Source: Clostridiales bacterium VE202-21 (lineage in GTDB: Bacteria > Bacillota > Clostridia > Lachnospirales > Lachnospiraceae). Taken from it: 64,000 bases of DNA. The stretch spans positions 124,001-188,000 of the forward strand of contig BAIF02000026.1 of assembly GCA_000509105.1 (NCBI GenBank). The letters are read 5' to 3'. The translations under genes were made by a program, and so were the position numbers. Position 1 is the first letter of the stretch; each line of letters starts with the position of its first letter. Of this stretch, positions 51,901 to 59,703 are shown piece by piece. The notes under the pieces are model-generated. The model ran no database searches, was not told the DNA's origin, and saw nothing but the letters and a program-made list of their open reading frames with translations.

Positions 51901-52084
51901 CAAGGGGCAGCAGTTCGACATTCCGGAAATCGAACTGGAAGTGAACGAACCCCATGACCGTTACCCGACCAGATGTTTGAAACCGGAAGAACGAACCGGC
52001 AATTTCCGGGAAGTAAACTGTGGATATCACAAGCTGGACGCTATGGCAGAGTCCCTGCGCTGTCTGCATTGCGACAGGCGGTAG
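48956..52084 (+). CDS. hydB: NuoF/HydB-type flavoprotein fused to a GltD-type NAD(P)H oxidoreductase module
   Basis: 1042 residues. A thioredoxin-like [2Fe-2S] domain (VLVCGGAGCISSHC...GCMGTCSLGP, about 38-115) leads to the NuoF domain (GLRGRGGAGFPTGVKWE, NADEGDPGAFMDR, 4Fe-4S site SCGKCLPC). HydB usually ends in a ferredoxin domain; here, from about residue 570, the chain continues as a GltD/NfnB-like module. That module has a Cys-rich start (CRNACPANVYIPGY, CGRVCTHPCEDHC), FAD site VIGAGPSGLTCAYYLA and a second nucleotide site VVIGGGSTAIDVARTA. The enzyme could couple H2, ferredoxin, NADH and perhaps NADPH. The 52085-52124 spacer holds the hydA ribosome site. Confidence 0.88.
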   Translation: MALINETSRENLVVRDQMDLRVIKGDYLAQRRKYRRQVLVCGGAGCISSHCQEVKDALHESLANYQLEDEIEVLVTGCMGTCSLGPVILVEPDGVFYIEMDPEKVDHIVFRHLMNDEVCEEYTYFDDDMGIHVPLMKDIGFFEGQVRIALRNCGRMEFSSLAAYISRDGYGALAKVLSGMSREEVVAVMKNSGLRGRGGAGFPTGVKWEAGMKAQSPDGRKFMVCNADEGDPGAFMDRSLLEGDPHSVIEGMMLGGYAIGAAKGYIYVRAEYPIAVKRLGDAIDQARAAGILGKNIMGSGFDFDVEIRIGAGAFVCGEETSLLASIEGRRGEPSQKPPFPFEKGLFESPTIINNVETLANVAPIIQNGSSWYRKIGTDLSAGTKVFALAGDIVNAGIIEVPMGTILGDIIYKIGGGIIGGKRFKAIQSGGPSGGCLTRAHLNTPVDYESLAELGAIMGSGGLVVMNEDTCMVDTARYFMDFICDESCGKCLPCRNGTRRMLELLEGITEGNGRPEDLELLEELAETIKQTAMCGLGQTAPNPVLSTLKYFRGEYESHIYDKHCAAGVCAELQTSPCRNACPANVYIPGYLSLLAAGRTDDAYRLIRQDNPFPAVCGRVCTHPCEDHCRRAQVDEPVAICSVKRFIGDYALRDDYNIPMVEPLPSTGKRISVIGAGPSGLTCAYYLANLGHEVHIYEAESVAGGVLYWGIPEYRLPKKVLEKEIHAIEKSGVHIHLNTSIGTDLSFDDMRSQSDAIYIAAGTQASRLLDIPGEELEGVESGVGFLKRVGLKKDLSVPKHLVVIGGGSTAIDVARTAVRLGSEQVTVVYRRTEQEMPAGREEVEEAREEGIEIISLASPLEFVGADGKVTGVHLIRRRIAEFGSDGRRLTKQLQGSNFTIDCDGVVTAINQDVDHKVYRTTNVGMDKTGKLEINKYTRQTAEKGIFAGGDVSPWGKNVVIQAIADGKQAAVKIDQYLGGTGELNKGQQFDIPEIELEVNEPHDRYPTRCLKPEERTGNFREVNCGYHKLDAMAESLRCLHCDRR

Positions 52085-52124
52085 CAGCGGGAACCCATAA
52101 CAAGACAGAGACCAGGAGGTTAAT

Positions 52125-53906
52125 ATGATACATTTAACAATAAATGGAAAGCCGGTGGAGGTATTGGAAGGCTCCACCATCATGGAAGCGGCAGAGGCTT
52201 CCGGCATCCGCGTGCCCAGCCTGTGCCATATGAAAGATGTCCACCAGTACGGTTCCTGCCGGATCTGCGTGGTGGAAGTGGAAGGGATGAAGAACCTGCA
52301 GGCGTCCTGCATGGTAAAGGCCAGGGAGGGAATGAAGGTGAGAACCCATTCTCCGAAGGTTCTGGAGGCCAGGAAGGTTCTGTATGAGCTGCTTTTATCC
52401 AATCATTCACAGGACTGCCTGAATTGCAGCCGGAACCAGAGCTGTGAGCTGCAGGCCCTCGGATATGAGCTGGATGTGACCGAAAGCCGTTTTGAAGGCG
52501 CAGTGTCCGAAGGGCATGTGGATATATCTCCCTCCATCACCCGTGATACCAGTAAATGCATTCTGTGCCGCCGCTGCGTGACTGCCTGCGCGGGAATACA
52601 AAAGGTAGGGGCAATCCAGGCGCAGAACAGGGGATTTGAGACCACGGTCAGCCCGGCGATGGGGCTGCCGCTTAATTCCACATCCTGTGCAATGTGCGGG
52701 CAGTGCACTATCGTCTGTCCTACCGGCGCCCTCAAAGAGACGGATGGCCTGACACCGGTATGGAAGGCTCTGGCCGATCCAAAGAAGCGGGTGGTGGTTC
52801 AGGTGGCTCCCGCCGTGCGTGCGGCTTTGGGGGAAGAATTCGGCCTGCCGTGCGGAACTCCAGTAACTGGTAAAATTGCCGCAGCCCTTCATGATATAGG
52901 ATTTGACGACGTCTTCGATACCTTATTCTCGGCGGATCTGACGATCCTGGAGGAAGGCACTGAGCTGCTGGGGCGCCTGAATGCCGCACTGACTGGCAAA
53001 GAAGCGGTGCTTCCCATGATCACAAGCTGCTCTCCGGGATGGATCAAGCATGTGGAGCATCAGTTCCCGGAGGCACTCGGACATCTCTCTACCTGTAAAA
53101 GCCCGCATACCATGATGGGAGCATTAGTGAAGTCTTACTATGCAGAGAAGACGGGCACGCAGCCGGAGGATATGTTCGTTGTTTCGGTTATGCCCTGTAC
53201 GGCGAAGAAATACGAGATACAGCGCCCGGAGATGGAAGTGGAAGGAAACCGCGACGTAGACGCGGTGCTGACTACACGGGAACTGGCGAGAATGATTAAG
53301 AAAGCAGGCATCGATTTCGTAAGACTGCCCGATGCAGAATTTGATGCTCCAATGGGGCTGGGAACCGGTGCGGCTGATATCTTCGGTGTGACCGGAGGCG
53401 TAATGGAAGCTGCCCTGCGTACGGTTTATGAAGTAGTAACAGGGGAAGAACTGCCTTTTGAAAAATTGCATGTAACGCCAATTGTAGGTCTGGAGCAGGT
53501 GAAGACGGCGGAGATTACCATAGGGAAAACGCTGCCGGAGTACGCACATCTGCAGGGTGTGGCGGTGAAGATTGCCGTGACCAGCGGCCTGGCAGGAGCA
53601 TCAAGGCTGATGCAGGAGGTTGCGGATGGTACTTCTCCTTATCATTTTATTGAAGTAATGGGGTGTCCCGGCGGCTGTATCAACGGCGGCGGCCAGCCCC
53701 GGTGCAGTGAGGAAGGATACCGTGAAAAGAGGTCGCAGGCTCTGTACAGTGAGGATGAACGCAAGGTGCTGCGCAAGTCCCATGAGAATCCGGATCTGAT
53801 GAAACTGTATGCAGATTTTCTGGGAGAACCGAATGGACATAAAGCACATGATCTTCTTCATACATATTATGTTCCGAGGGGAAAATATAACCAGCTGGCA
53901 GAATGA
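52125..53906 (+). CDS. hydA: [FeFe] hydrogenase catalytic subunit
   Basis: 593 residues. N-terminal [2Fe-2S] (C34, C45, C48, C63), a His/Cys cluster (HSQDCLNCSRNQSC), and two [4Fe-4S] (CILCRRCVTAC, CAMCGQCTIVCPTG) precede the H-cluster domain. L1 is TSCSPGW near 300, L2 MPCTAKKYE near 355 and L3 MGCPGGCINGGGQP near 513, all with their Cys. A short C-terminal small-subunit-like tail is fused. With HydB and HydC it forms a trimeric, probably electron-bifurcating or confurcating enzyme for H2 release during fermentation. Confidence 0.95.
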   Translation: MIHLTINGKPVEVLEGSTIMEAAEASGIRVPSLCHMKDVHQYGSCRICVVEVEGMKNLQASCMVKAREGMKVRTHSPKVLEARKVLYELLLSNHSQDCLNCSRNQSCELQALGYELDVTESRFEGAVSEGHVDISPSITRDTSKCILCRRCVTACAGIQKVGAIQAQNRGFETTVSPAMGLPLNSTSCAMCGQCTIVCPTGALKETDGLTPVWKALADPKKRVVVQVAPAVRAALGEEFGLPCGTPVTGKIAAALHDIGFDDVFDTLFSADLTILEEGTELLGRLNAALTGKEAVLPMITSCSPGWIKHVEHQFPEALGHLSTCKSPHTMMGALVKSYYAEKTGTQPEDMFVVSVMPCTAKKYEIQRPEMEVEGNRDVDAVLTTRELARMIKKAGIDFVRLPDAEFDAPMGLGTGAADIFGVTGGVMEAALRTVYEVVTGEELPFEKLHVTPIVGLEQVKTAEITIGKTLPEYAHLQGVAVKIAVTSGLAGASRLMQEVADGTSPYHFIEVMGCPGGCINGGGQPRCSEEGYREKRSQALYSEDERKVLRKSHENPDLMKLYADFLGEPNGHKAHDLLHTYYVPRGKYNQLAE

Positions 53907-53965
53907 GCCGGTTTCAGCAAGTTAAGTGAGGACACACCCTACGCTATAGGGTGAGAGGGAAATCA

Positions 53966-54026
53966 ATAAAAACAGCGGTGTATCGATCCACCCCGTAAAG
54001 GGATATGGAAGGATACACCGCTGCTG
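53966..54026 (-). terminator. Terminator after the first HMA gene
   Basis: On the minus strand CAGCGGTGTATC pairs with GATACACCGCTG and ends in TTTTTATT. It may also slow readthrough from hydA. Confidence 0.8.
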
Positions 54027-54033
54027 CATGTCG

Positions 54034-54258
54034 TTATTCTCTGTTCGGGCAATTCTTACAGTAAAATGGATCGGCGAGAATCTTTTGGATCTGACGCTCA
54101 ATCTCTTCTTCTTTGTCATCGTCCATATCAACGGTAATCTTCTTCAATTTGAATGAAGCTACGGCTTTATTCACACCCGTTAAGGTGCTGATATGTGTTT
54201 CCGTCACTTGAGAGCAGTGTGTACAGGTTACGTTGTCTAAGGTATATACTTTTCTCAT
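54034..54258 (-). CDS. Small heavy-metal-associated (HMA) protein, paralog 1
   Basis: 74 residues. Ferredoxin-like HMA fold with CTHC near residue 12 and a second Cys pair CKNCPNRE at the C terminus; the acidic stretch VDMDDDKEEEIERQ lies between. Start 54258 follows AGGAGGG; a longer frame runs into the leader and is not favoured. Half the protein is identical to the paralog at 54718. A metal chaperone or metallothionein-like role is likely; the metal is unknown. Confidence 0.82.
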   Translation of the reverse strand: MRKVYTLDNVTCTHCSQVTETHISTLTGVNKAVASFKLKKITVDMDDDKEEEIERQIQKILADPFYCKNCPNRE

Positions 54259-54427
54259 TTCTTTCCCTCCTCTTAGAGATTGGGTGATTTTCGGTTCATA
54301 CGAAAGAATTGCCTGATTCCATGAACAACAATGAAGCAGCTGCAGATATCTTATGCCGGCGTACACTTTGGGGTCTTTTTTCTCCGTCCTATTTCCACCC
54401 TTTTGGCTACAATATACTTATAACCTC

Positions 54428-54456
54428 ATTATATGGAAAAGAAAAAATGCTGTCAA
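54428..54456 (-). promoter_or_regulatory. Promoter of HMA paralog 1
   Basis: Minus strand TTGACA (54456-54451) and TATAAT (54433-54428), spacing 17. A leader of about 165 bases follows. The sequence upstream of -35 (ACTAAAGGCCCA) is shared with the other paralog. Confidence 0.8.
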
Positions 54457-54489
54457 TGGGCCTTTAGTAGTAGACTTCTTTAAATAACC

Positions 54490-54551
54490 TTAAAACAGCG
54501 TTGTGCCGCTTAATCCCATAAAATGGGATAGAGCGATACAGCGCTGTTTCA
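54490..54551 (-). terminator. Hairpin terminator after HMA paralog 2
   Basis: AACAGCG-CTGT-AT-CGCT-CT-ATCCCA pairs with TGGGAT-TA-AGCG-GC-ACA-ACGCTGTT on the minus strand, followed by TTAAGG. Between it and the paralog's stop (54552-54717) a GAATGGC/GCCATTC hairpin is the only feature seen. Confidence 0.65.
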
Positions 54552-54717
54552 AGAAGATTCCGGAACACCCGGAATCAAGTTTTAGAACAACAACGATTCA
54601 AGTGGAGATACTTGATAAACCATGAACAAACTGTGCAACGAATGGCGGACATTGAACGGTAAGCTGTCCGCAGCCATTCTCTATATGACTGTGCGAAATT
54701 CCTTTGGCCTGCCCGAA

Positions 54718-54939
54718 TTATCTGTTAGGACAAGTCTTACAGTAAACAGGGTTCTCTATTAAGTTGAGAACCTGGCTTTCAACCTCTGCTTCTTTGTCAT
54801 CATCCATATTAACAGTTACTTTTTTTAATTTAAAAGAAATCATTGCTGATGTCACGCCAGGAATGGCACTCATTTTAGTTTCCATCACTTGTGCGCAGTG
54901 TGAACATGTTACATCTCCTAAGGCATAAATTTTTTTCAT
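54718..54939 (-). CDS. Small heavy-metal-associated (HMA) protein, paralog 2
   Basis: 73 residues, same plan as paralog 1: CSHC near residue 12, FKLKKVTVNMDDDKEAEVE in the middle and CKTCPNR at the end. Start 54939 follows AGGAGGGAAAAG. Each copy has its own promoter and terminator rather than forming an operon, so the duplicated unit included promoter, leader and gene. Confidence 0.82.
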   Translation of the reverse strand: MKKIYALGDVTCSHCAQVMETKMSAIPGVTSAMISFKLKKVTVNMDDDKEAEVESQVLNLIENPVYCKTCPNR

Positions 54940-55103
54940 CTTTTCCCTCCTCTTAGTATGGGATGAAATAGGGGCATTTGAAAGAGGCGCCTCTGTTATG
55001 AACAGCAATGAGACAGCCGCAGCTAAGCTATGCCGATGTATGCTCTGGGCCTTTTTCATGTCCTGTTTTCACCTGTTTTTGGCTACAATAAATCTATAAT
55101 TTA

Positions 55104-55132
55104 ATTATATTTAAAACAAAAGATATCGTCAA
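55104..55132 (-). promoter_or_regulatory. Promoter of HMA paralog 2
   Basis: Minus strand TTGACG (55132-55127) and TATAAT (55109-55104), spacing 17, with the same ACTAAAGGCCCA upstream as paralog 1. Confidence 0.8.
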
Positions 55133-55199
55133 TGGGCCTTTAGTAGTAGTGTCATGGAATAGGATGAGGTAACCAAAAGCAAGTCTAGAATAATTCAAT

Positions 55200-55238
55200 A
55201 AAAAAAGAGAAGCCTTAATATATTAAGACTTCTCACTT
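55200..55238 (-). terminator. Terminator of tRNA-Leu
   Basis: GAGAAGTCTTAAT pairs with ATTAAGGCTTCTC on the minus strand and ends in TTTTTTT. Confidence 0.85.
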
Positions 55239-55247
55239 CTCAATCAA

Positions 55248-55331
55248 TGCGGAAGAAGAGACTTGAACTCTCACAGGATAAACTCCCACTAGAACCTGAA
55301 TCTAGCGCGTCTGCCATTCCGCCACTTCCGC
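55248..55331 (-). tRNA. tRNA-Leu (anticodon CAG)
   Basis: 84-base class II cloverleaf on the minus strand: acceptor GCGGAAG pairs with CTTCCGC, anticodon stem CTAGA/TCTAG encloses TTCAGGT (anticodon CAG), with a long variable arm (TGGGAGTTTATCCTG) and T loop AGTTCAAGTCT. CCA is not encoded. Upstream 55332-55601 shows no gene or clear signal. Confidence 0.93.
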
Positions 55332-55601
55332 TCGACAAGTGATATTCTATCATAAGATACCGGACTTTGTAAACCCCTATTTTAAAATTCTTTACCTTTT
55401 GGCATTTTAGATGAATTTTCTGAATTTGGGGGGATGGTTGTAATCTTTGTTCAATACACGGAGATTCATTGGCCTGCTCCGATACTTGAGGAGGTGTCGT
55501 GAAAAGGCAAAGCCTCCTAACAGCGCCCCAAACAGAACTGCCGCTCCCGTTTGAAATTTCTCTCGGAGGGCGGCTCTCCCTACATCCCATAAATTTTCCT
55601 C

Positions 55602-55644
55602 TTGACAAATAAGTTATTTGTTATTATACTTTGATAATCAAAGT
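55602..55644 (+). promoter_or_regulatory. fab operon promoter with FabT-like operator
   Basis: TTGACA (55602-55607) and TATACT (55625-55630) at 17 bases. ACTTTGATAATCAAAGT (55628-55644), a perfect palindrome overlapping the -10 and start site, matches the FabT consensus ANTTTGA-N3-TCAAANT. A half site (TTTGAGAT) follows near 55660. Confidence 0.8.
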
Positions 55645-55706
55645 ATTTTAAGATAAAAGTATTTGAGATAAAAATAAAACAACGAATTCAAACATGGAGA
55701 TAGAAT

Positions 55707-56669
55707 ATGATAGGAAAGATATGTGGAACAGGTTCTTATGTGCCGGAGCATTTTCTGGATAACAATGATTTAGCCAGGCTGGTAGATACCAGTGATGAAT
55801 GGATACGGGAGAGAACCGGTGTCGTGAGGCGGCATATTATTGAGGATGACACGACTGTTTCCATGGCTGTGAAGGCGTCCCGGGCAGCGCTGGAAAACAG
55901 CGGCGTGGCTCCAAAGGAACTGGATCTGATCCTGGTATCGACGTTCACTTCAGAGGTTCTGCTTCCCTGTACGGCGTGCGAGGTGCAGCGGGAACTGGGT
56001 GCTGTCAATGCGACTGGATTTGATTTAAATGCGGCATGTACGGGATTTCTTTTTGCGTATAATACAGCCCAGGCCTATATTGCTTCCGGAATGTACCGGA
56101 CGATCCTGGTGATTGGGGCGGAAAGTTTATCGAATACGGTGAACTGGAAAGACAGAGGCACCTGCATTTTGTTTGGGGATGGGGCTGGGGCGGCCGTGCT
56201 CAGAGCGGAAGAAGACACTCTTTATCAGCCGGTTACCCATTCTGACGGGGGGAGAGGAAATGCGCTTACGTGTATGAGCAGGCACCGCAAGGATTGGTTA
56301 CCTGATGAACAGGACACCGACTCTTATATGAAAATGGACGGCCAGGCCGTGTTTAAATTCGCGGTTAAGAAGGTGCCGGAGGCAGTTCTGGAGGTTTTGT
56401 CCAAGGCGGGGCGCACTGCGGATGAGGTAGATTATTTTGTTCTTCACCAGGCAAACCAGAGGATCGTAGAGGCTGTGGCGAAAAGATTGCAACAGGATAT
56501 CAGTAAATTTCCCATGAATATGCAGGAATATGGAAATACATCTTCAGCCAGCATTCCCATTTTATTAGATGAGTTGAACCGGAAGGGAACGCTCAAAAAG
56601 GGGGATAGGCTGGTACTGTCTGGGTTCGGGGCAGGGCTTTCCTGGGGAGCTGCTTTTCTGGAATGGTAG
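55707..56669 (+). CDS. fabH: 3-oxoacyl-ACP synthase III
   Basis: 320 residues. Starts fatty acid synthesis by condensing acetyl-CoA (or branched acyl-CoA) with malonyl-ACP. Catalytic Cys in NAACTGF near residue 112, His in LHQANQRI and Asn in YGNTSSASIP. First gene of the operon; start 55707 follows GGAGA. Confidence 0.95.
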   Translation: MIGKICGTGSYVPEHFLDNNDLARLVDTSDEWIRERTGVVRRHIIEDDTTVSMAVKASRAALENSGVAPKELDLILVSTFTSEVLLPCTACEVQRELGAVNATGFDLNAACTGFLFAYNTAQAYIASGMYRTILVIGAESLSNTVNWKDRGTCILFGDGAGAAVLRAEEDTLYQPVTHSDGGRGNALTCMSRHRKDWLPDEQDTDSYMKMDGQAVFKFAVKKVPEAVLEVLSKAGRTADEVDYFVLHQANQRIVEAVAKRLQQDISKFPMNMQEYGNTSSASIPILLDELNRKGTLKKGDRLVLSGFGAGLSWGAAFLEW

Positions 56670-56853
56670 AGGCAGTGTATCAGGTATTTCTCTGTAAAGC
56701 AGGAATCGGAAACAGGGAATTGAAACAGGTAATCTCCGGCTGGCTATAAGGCTGAATATCAATGAGTCAGTTCATTATTTTACGATGTACCAGACCGGAT
56801 TACATAAATAAATAATAAATATAAAGAAAAGAGCATGAAAGGAATTTAAAACT

Positions 56854-57078
56854 ATGTTAGAAAAAGTAAAAGAAATCGTATCAGATTCATTGGGAGCAGA
56901 TATCAACACAATTACAGAAGCTACTTCATTCAAGGATGACCTTGGAGCAGACTCTCTGGATCTGTTTGAAGTTGTGATGGCATTTGAGGAAGAATTTGAT
57001 GTGGAGATTCCGTCTGAGGATCTGGAGCAGATCGCTACGGTCGGGGACGTTGTAAAATATTTAGAAGCGCACAAATAA
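56854..57078 (+). CDS. acpP: Acyl carrier protein
   Basis: 74 residues, strongly acidic. Phosphopantetheine attachment Ser in GADSLD near residue 36. It carries acyl chains between all enzymes of this operon. The 184-base spacer after fabH contains no gene. Confidence 0.95.
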   Translation: MLEKVKEIVSDSLGADINTITEATSFKDDLGADSLDLFEVVMAFEEEFDVEIPSEDLEQIATVGDVVKYLEAHK

Positions 57079-57105
57079 TAAGTACTCGAAAGAAAGGTTG
57101 TTAGT

Positions 57106-58044
57106 ATGAAGACGAAAGTAACCGAAATATTAGGAATTGAATATCCGATTATCCAGGGTGGAATGGCATGGGTTGCTGAACATCATCTTGCAGCCGCCGT
57201 ATCAGAAGCTGGCGGGCTTGGGCTGATTGGAGCGGCGAGTGCGCCGGCAGACTGGGTACGGGAACAAGTCAGGGAAGCTAAAAAGCTGACCACTAAACCA
57301 TTTGGCGTTAATATTATGCTGATGAGTCCTTACGCGGACGAAGTGGCAGAAGTGATTGTGGAGGAGGGCGTTAAAGTCGTTACAACAGGTGCTGGTTCTC
57401 CTGAAAAGTATATGAAGATGTGGAAAGAGGCGGGGGTTAAGGTGATTCCGGTCGTTGCCTCTGTTGCACTTGCTAAACGAATGGAACGCTGCGGGGCGGA
57501 TGCTCTGGTAGCGGAAGGTACGGAAGCCGGCGGGCACATTGGTGAGAATACCACCATGGTTTTAGTTCCGCAGGTTGTGGATGCGGTGAGTATCCCGGTG
57601 ATTGCCGCAGGCGGTATTGCGGACGGCAGGGGAATTGCGGCGGCGTTTATGCTGGGTGCCCAGGCCGTGCAGATGGGGACTCATTTTGTGGTTACGAAAG
57701 AATCTGTTGTTCATGAAAATTATAAAAAATGCATTATTAAGGCAAGGGATATCGATTCCCGGGTTACAGGCCGTTCAACCGGGCATCCGGTGCGGGCCCT
57801 GCGAAACCAGATGACGAAGACCTACCTACAGAAAGAACAGGAGGGCGCCTCTTTTGAGGAGCTGGAGCTGCTGACATTGGGCGGACTGCGCAAAGCGGTT
57901 GTAGAAGGCGATGTGGTAAACGGCAGTGTAATGTCCGGCCAGATTGCGGGCATGGTGAAGGAAGAATTGTCCTGTACGGAGCTGATTCAAAAGCTGGTGA
58001 GAGAGACAGACGACCTGATTGGAGGAAAAGGGTTTTATGAGTAA
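57106..58044 (+). CDS. fabK: Enoyl-ACP reductase II
   Basis: 312 residues, FMN-dependent TIM barrel of the nitronate monooxygenase-like family (IQGGMAWVAEHHLAAAVSEAGGLGLIGA; EGTEAGGHIG; IAAGGIADGRGIAAAFMLGAQAVQMGTHF). It performs the last reduction of each elongation cycle in place of FabI. Operon position between acpP and fabD confirms FabK. Confidence 0.94.
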   Translation: MKTKVTEILGIEYPIIQGGMAWVAEHHLAAAVSEAGGLGLIGAASAPADWVREQVREAKKLTTKPFGVNIMLMSPYADEVAEVIVEEGVKVVTTGAGSPEKYMKMWKEAGVKVIPVVASVALAKRMERCGADALVAEGTEAGGHIGENTTMVLVPQVVDAVSIPVIAAGGIADGRGIAAAFMLGAQAVQMGTHFVVTKESVVHENYKKCIIKARDIDSRVTGRSTGHPVRALRNQMTKTYLQKEQEGASFEELELLTLGGLRKAVVEGDVVNGSVMSGQIAGMVKEELSCTELIQKLVRETDDLIGGKGFYE

Positions 58045-58957
58045 GACGGCATTTATATTTCCCGGCCAGGGCGCACAGAAGGCAGGTATGGGAAAAGATT
58101 TTTATGAACAAAGTGAAACGGCGAGGATGCTGATCGATCGGGCATCGGAATTGCTGGATATAGATATGAAAGCGCTGTGCTTTGAGGAAAATGACCTGCT
58201 GGATCAGACCGAATATACCCAGGCGGCGCTGGTTACGGTCTGCCTGGCTATGGAAAAAGTACTGGAAGAGCGGGGGATTAAGCCCGATGTGACGGCGGGA
58301 CTAAGCCTGGGTGAATACTGTGCAGTCACAGCAGCCGGCGGAATGTCGGCAGAGGATGCGATTGCCGCGGTCCGCAAGCGGGGAATCCTGATGCAGAACG
58401 CGGTTGAGGATGGAAAAGGTGCTATGGCGGCTGTTCTCGGGTTATCTGCAAAAGATATCGAAGCAGTACTAGAAGGCATGGCGGGCGTCAGCGTTGCAAA
58501 TTACAACTGTCCGGGGCAGATTGTGATAACCGGGCGGAAGAAAAGCGTGGATCAGGCGGCGGAGGTTTTGAAAGAAGCCGGGGCGAAGCGCGTGTTACCG
58601 CTGAATGTGAGCGGACCCTTCCATTCTCCTATGCTTGAGGAAGCAGGGAAGAAGCTGGCAGAGGTGCTGGAGCATGTTGAACTGCATCCGCTGCAGATCC
58701 CTTATGTGACAAATGTAACGGCAGCGTATGTCCGTGACATTGGCCAGACAAAGGCTCTTTTGGCGCAGCAGGTTGCATCGTCCGTTCTCTGGCAGCAGAG
58801 TGTGGAGGCGATGATTGCAGACGGTGTTGACCGGTTTGTGGAAATCGGGCCGGGCCGGACGCTGGCTGGGTTTATGAGAAAGATCAGTAAAGAAGTAAAG
58901 GTATATAATGTAGGAACGTGGGAAGATGTAGATAAGGTGGTTCAGGAATTATGTTAG
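58037..58957 (+). CDS. fabD: Malonyl-CoA:ACP transacylase
   Basis: 306 residues. [12 protein letters not shown] at the N terminus, nucleophile Ser in GLSLGEYCA near residue 91, His in GPFHSPML. It overlaps the fabK stop by 8 bases and fabG by 7, so the three are translationally coupled. Confidence 0.95.
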   Translation: MSKTAFIFPGQGAQKAGMGKDFYEQSETARMLIDRASELLDIDMKALCFEENDLLDQTEYTQAALVTVCLAMEKVLEERGIKPDVTAGLSLGEYCAVTAAGGMSAEDAIAAVRKRGILMQNAVEDGKGAMAAVLGLSAKDIEAVLEGMAGVSVANYNCPGQIVITGRKKSVDQAAEVLKEAGAKRVLPLNVSGPFHSPMLEEAGKKLAEVLEHVELHPLQIPYVTNVTAAYVRDIGQTKALLAQQVASSVLWQQSVEAMIADGVDRFVEIGPGRTLAGFMRKISKEVKVYNVGTWEDVDKVVQELC

Positions 58958-59691
58958 TGGGAAAAGTAGCGGTTGTCACTGGTGCATCCAGAGGAATCGG
59001 AAGGGCTGTAGCCCTGAAACTGGCCTCTCAGGGCGCGGTGGTTGTGATTAATTATAATGGCTCTGCGGGGCGCGCAGCGGAAGTAAAAGATGAGATAGAG
59101 AAGGCTGGCGGGAAAGCAGAGACGATGCAGTGCGACGTATCCGATTTTGGTGCCTGTGAGAAGTTTATAAAAGAAGTCATTGCACAGTTTGGCCAGATTG
59201 ATATTCTGGTTAACAATGCAGGGATTACACGTGACGGATTGCTGATGAGAATGTCAGAGGAAGATTTTGATGCAGTGCTGGATACAAATCTGAAAGGTAC
59301 GTTCCACTGCATTCGTTTCGCCTCCAGGCAGATGATGAAGCAGAGAAACGGCCGGATTATCAACCTGTCCTCTGTTTCAGGTGTAATGGGAAATGCAGGG
59401 CAGGCGAATTACTCCGCCTCAAAGGCAGGCGTGATCGGGCTTACGAAAGCCGCTGCCAGGGAACTGGCATCCAGGGGGGTGACAGTGAATGCGGTTGCGC
59501 CGGGATTTATTAATACGGAAATGACGGCAGAACTTTCTGAAAAAGTGAAGGAAGGGGCTGTGGCGCAGATCCCCCTGGGGAGTTTCGGGGAGCCGGAGGA
59601 TATTGCGGAAGCGGTTGCATTTCTGGCTTCTGGAAATGCCGGTTATATCACGGGGCAGGTCCTGTGTGTGGACGGCGGAATGGCGATGTAG
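58951..59691 (+). CDS. fabG: 3-oxoacyl-ACP reductase
   Basis: 246-residue short-chain dehydrogenase. NADP loop [17 protein letters not shown], catalytic Ser in NLSSVSG and YSASKAG. Coupled to fabD. Confidence 0.95.
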   Translation: MLVGKVAVVTGASRGIGRAVALKLASQGAVVVINYNGSAGRAAEVKDEIEKAGGKAETMQCDVSDFGACEKFIKEVIAQFGQIDILVNNAGITRDGLLMRMSEEDFDAVLDTNLKGTFHCIRFASRQMMKQRNGRIINLSSVSGVMGNAGQANYSASKAGVIGLTKAAARELASRGVTVNAVAPGFINTEMTAELSEKVKEGAVAQIPLGSFGEPEDIAEAVAFLASGNAGYITGQVLCVDGGMAM

Positions 59692-59703
59692 AAGGAGATC
59701 AGT

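Noticed and set aside
55434-55570. Possible riboswitch before the fab promoter
   Set aside because: Lies upstream of the promoter, with only weak pairings (AGGAGG/CCTCCT).
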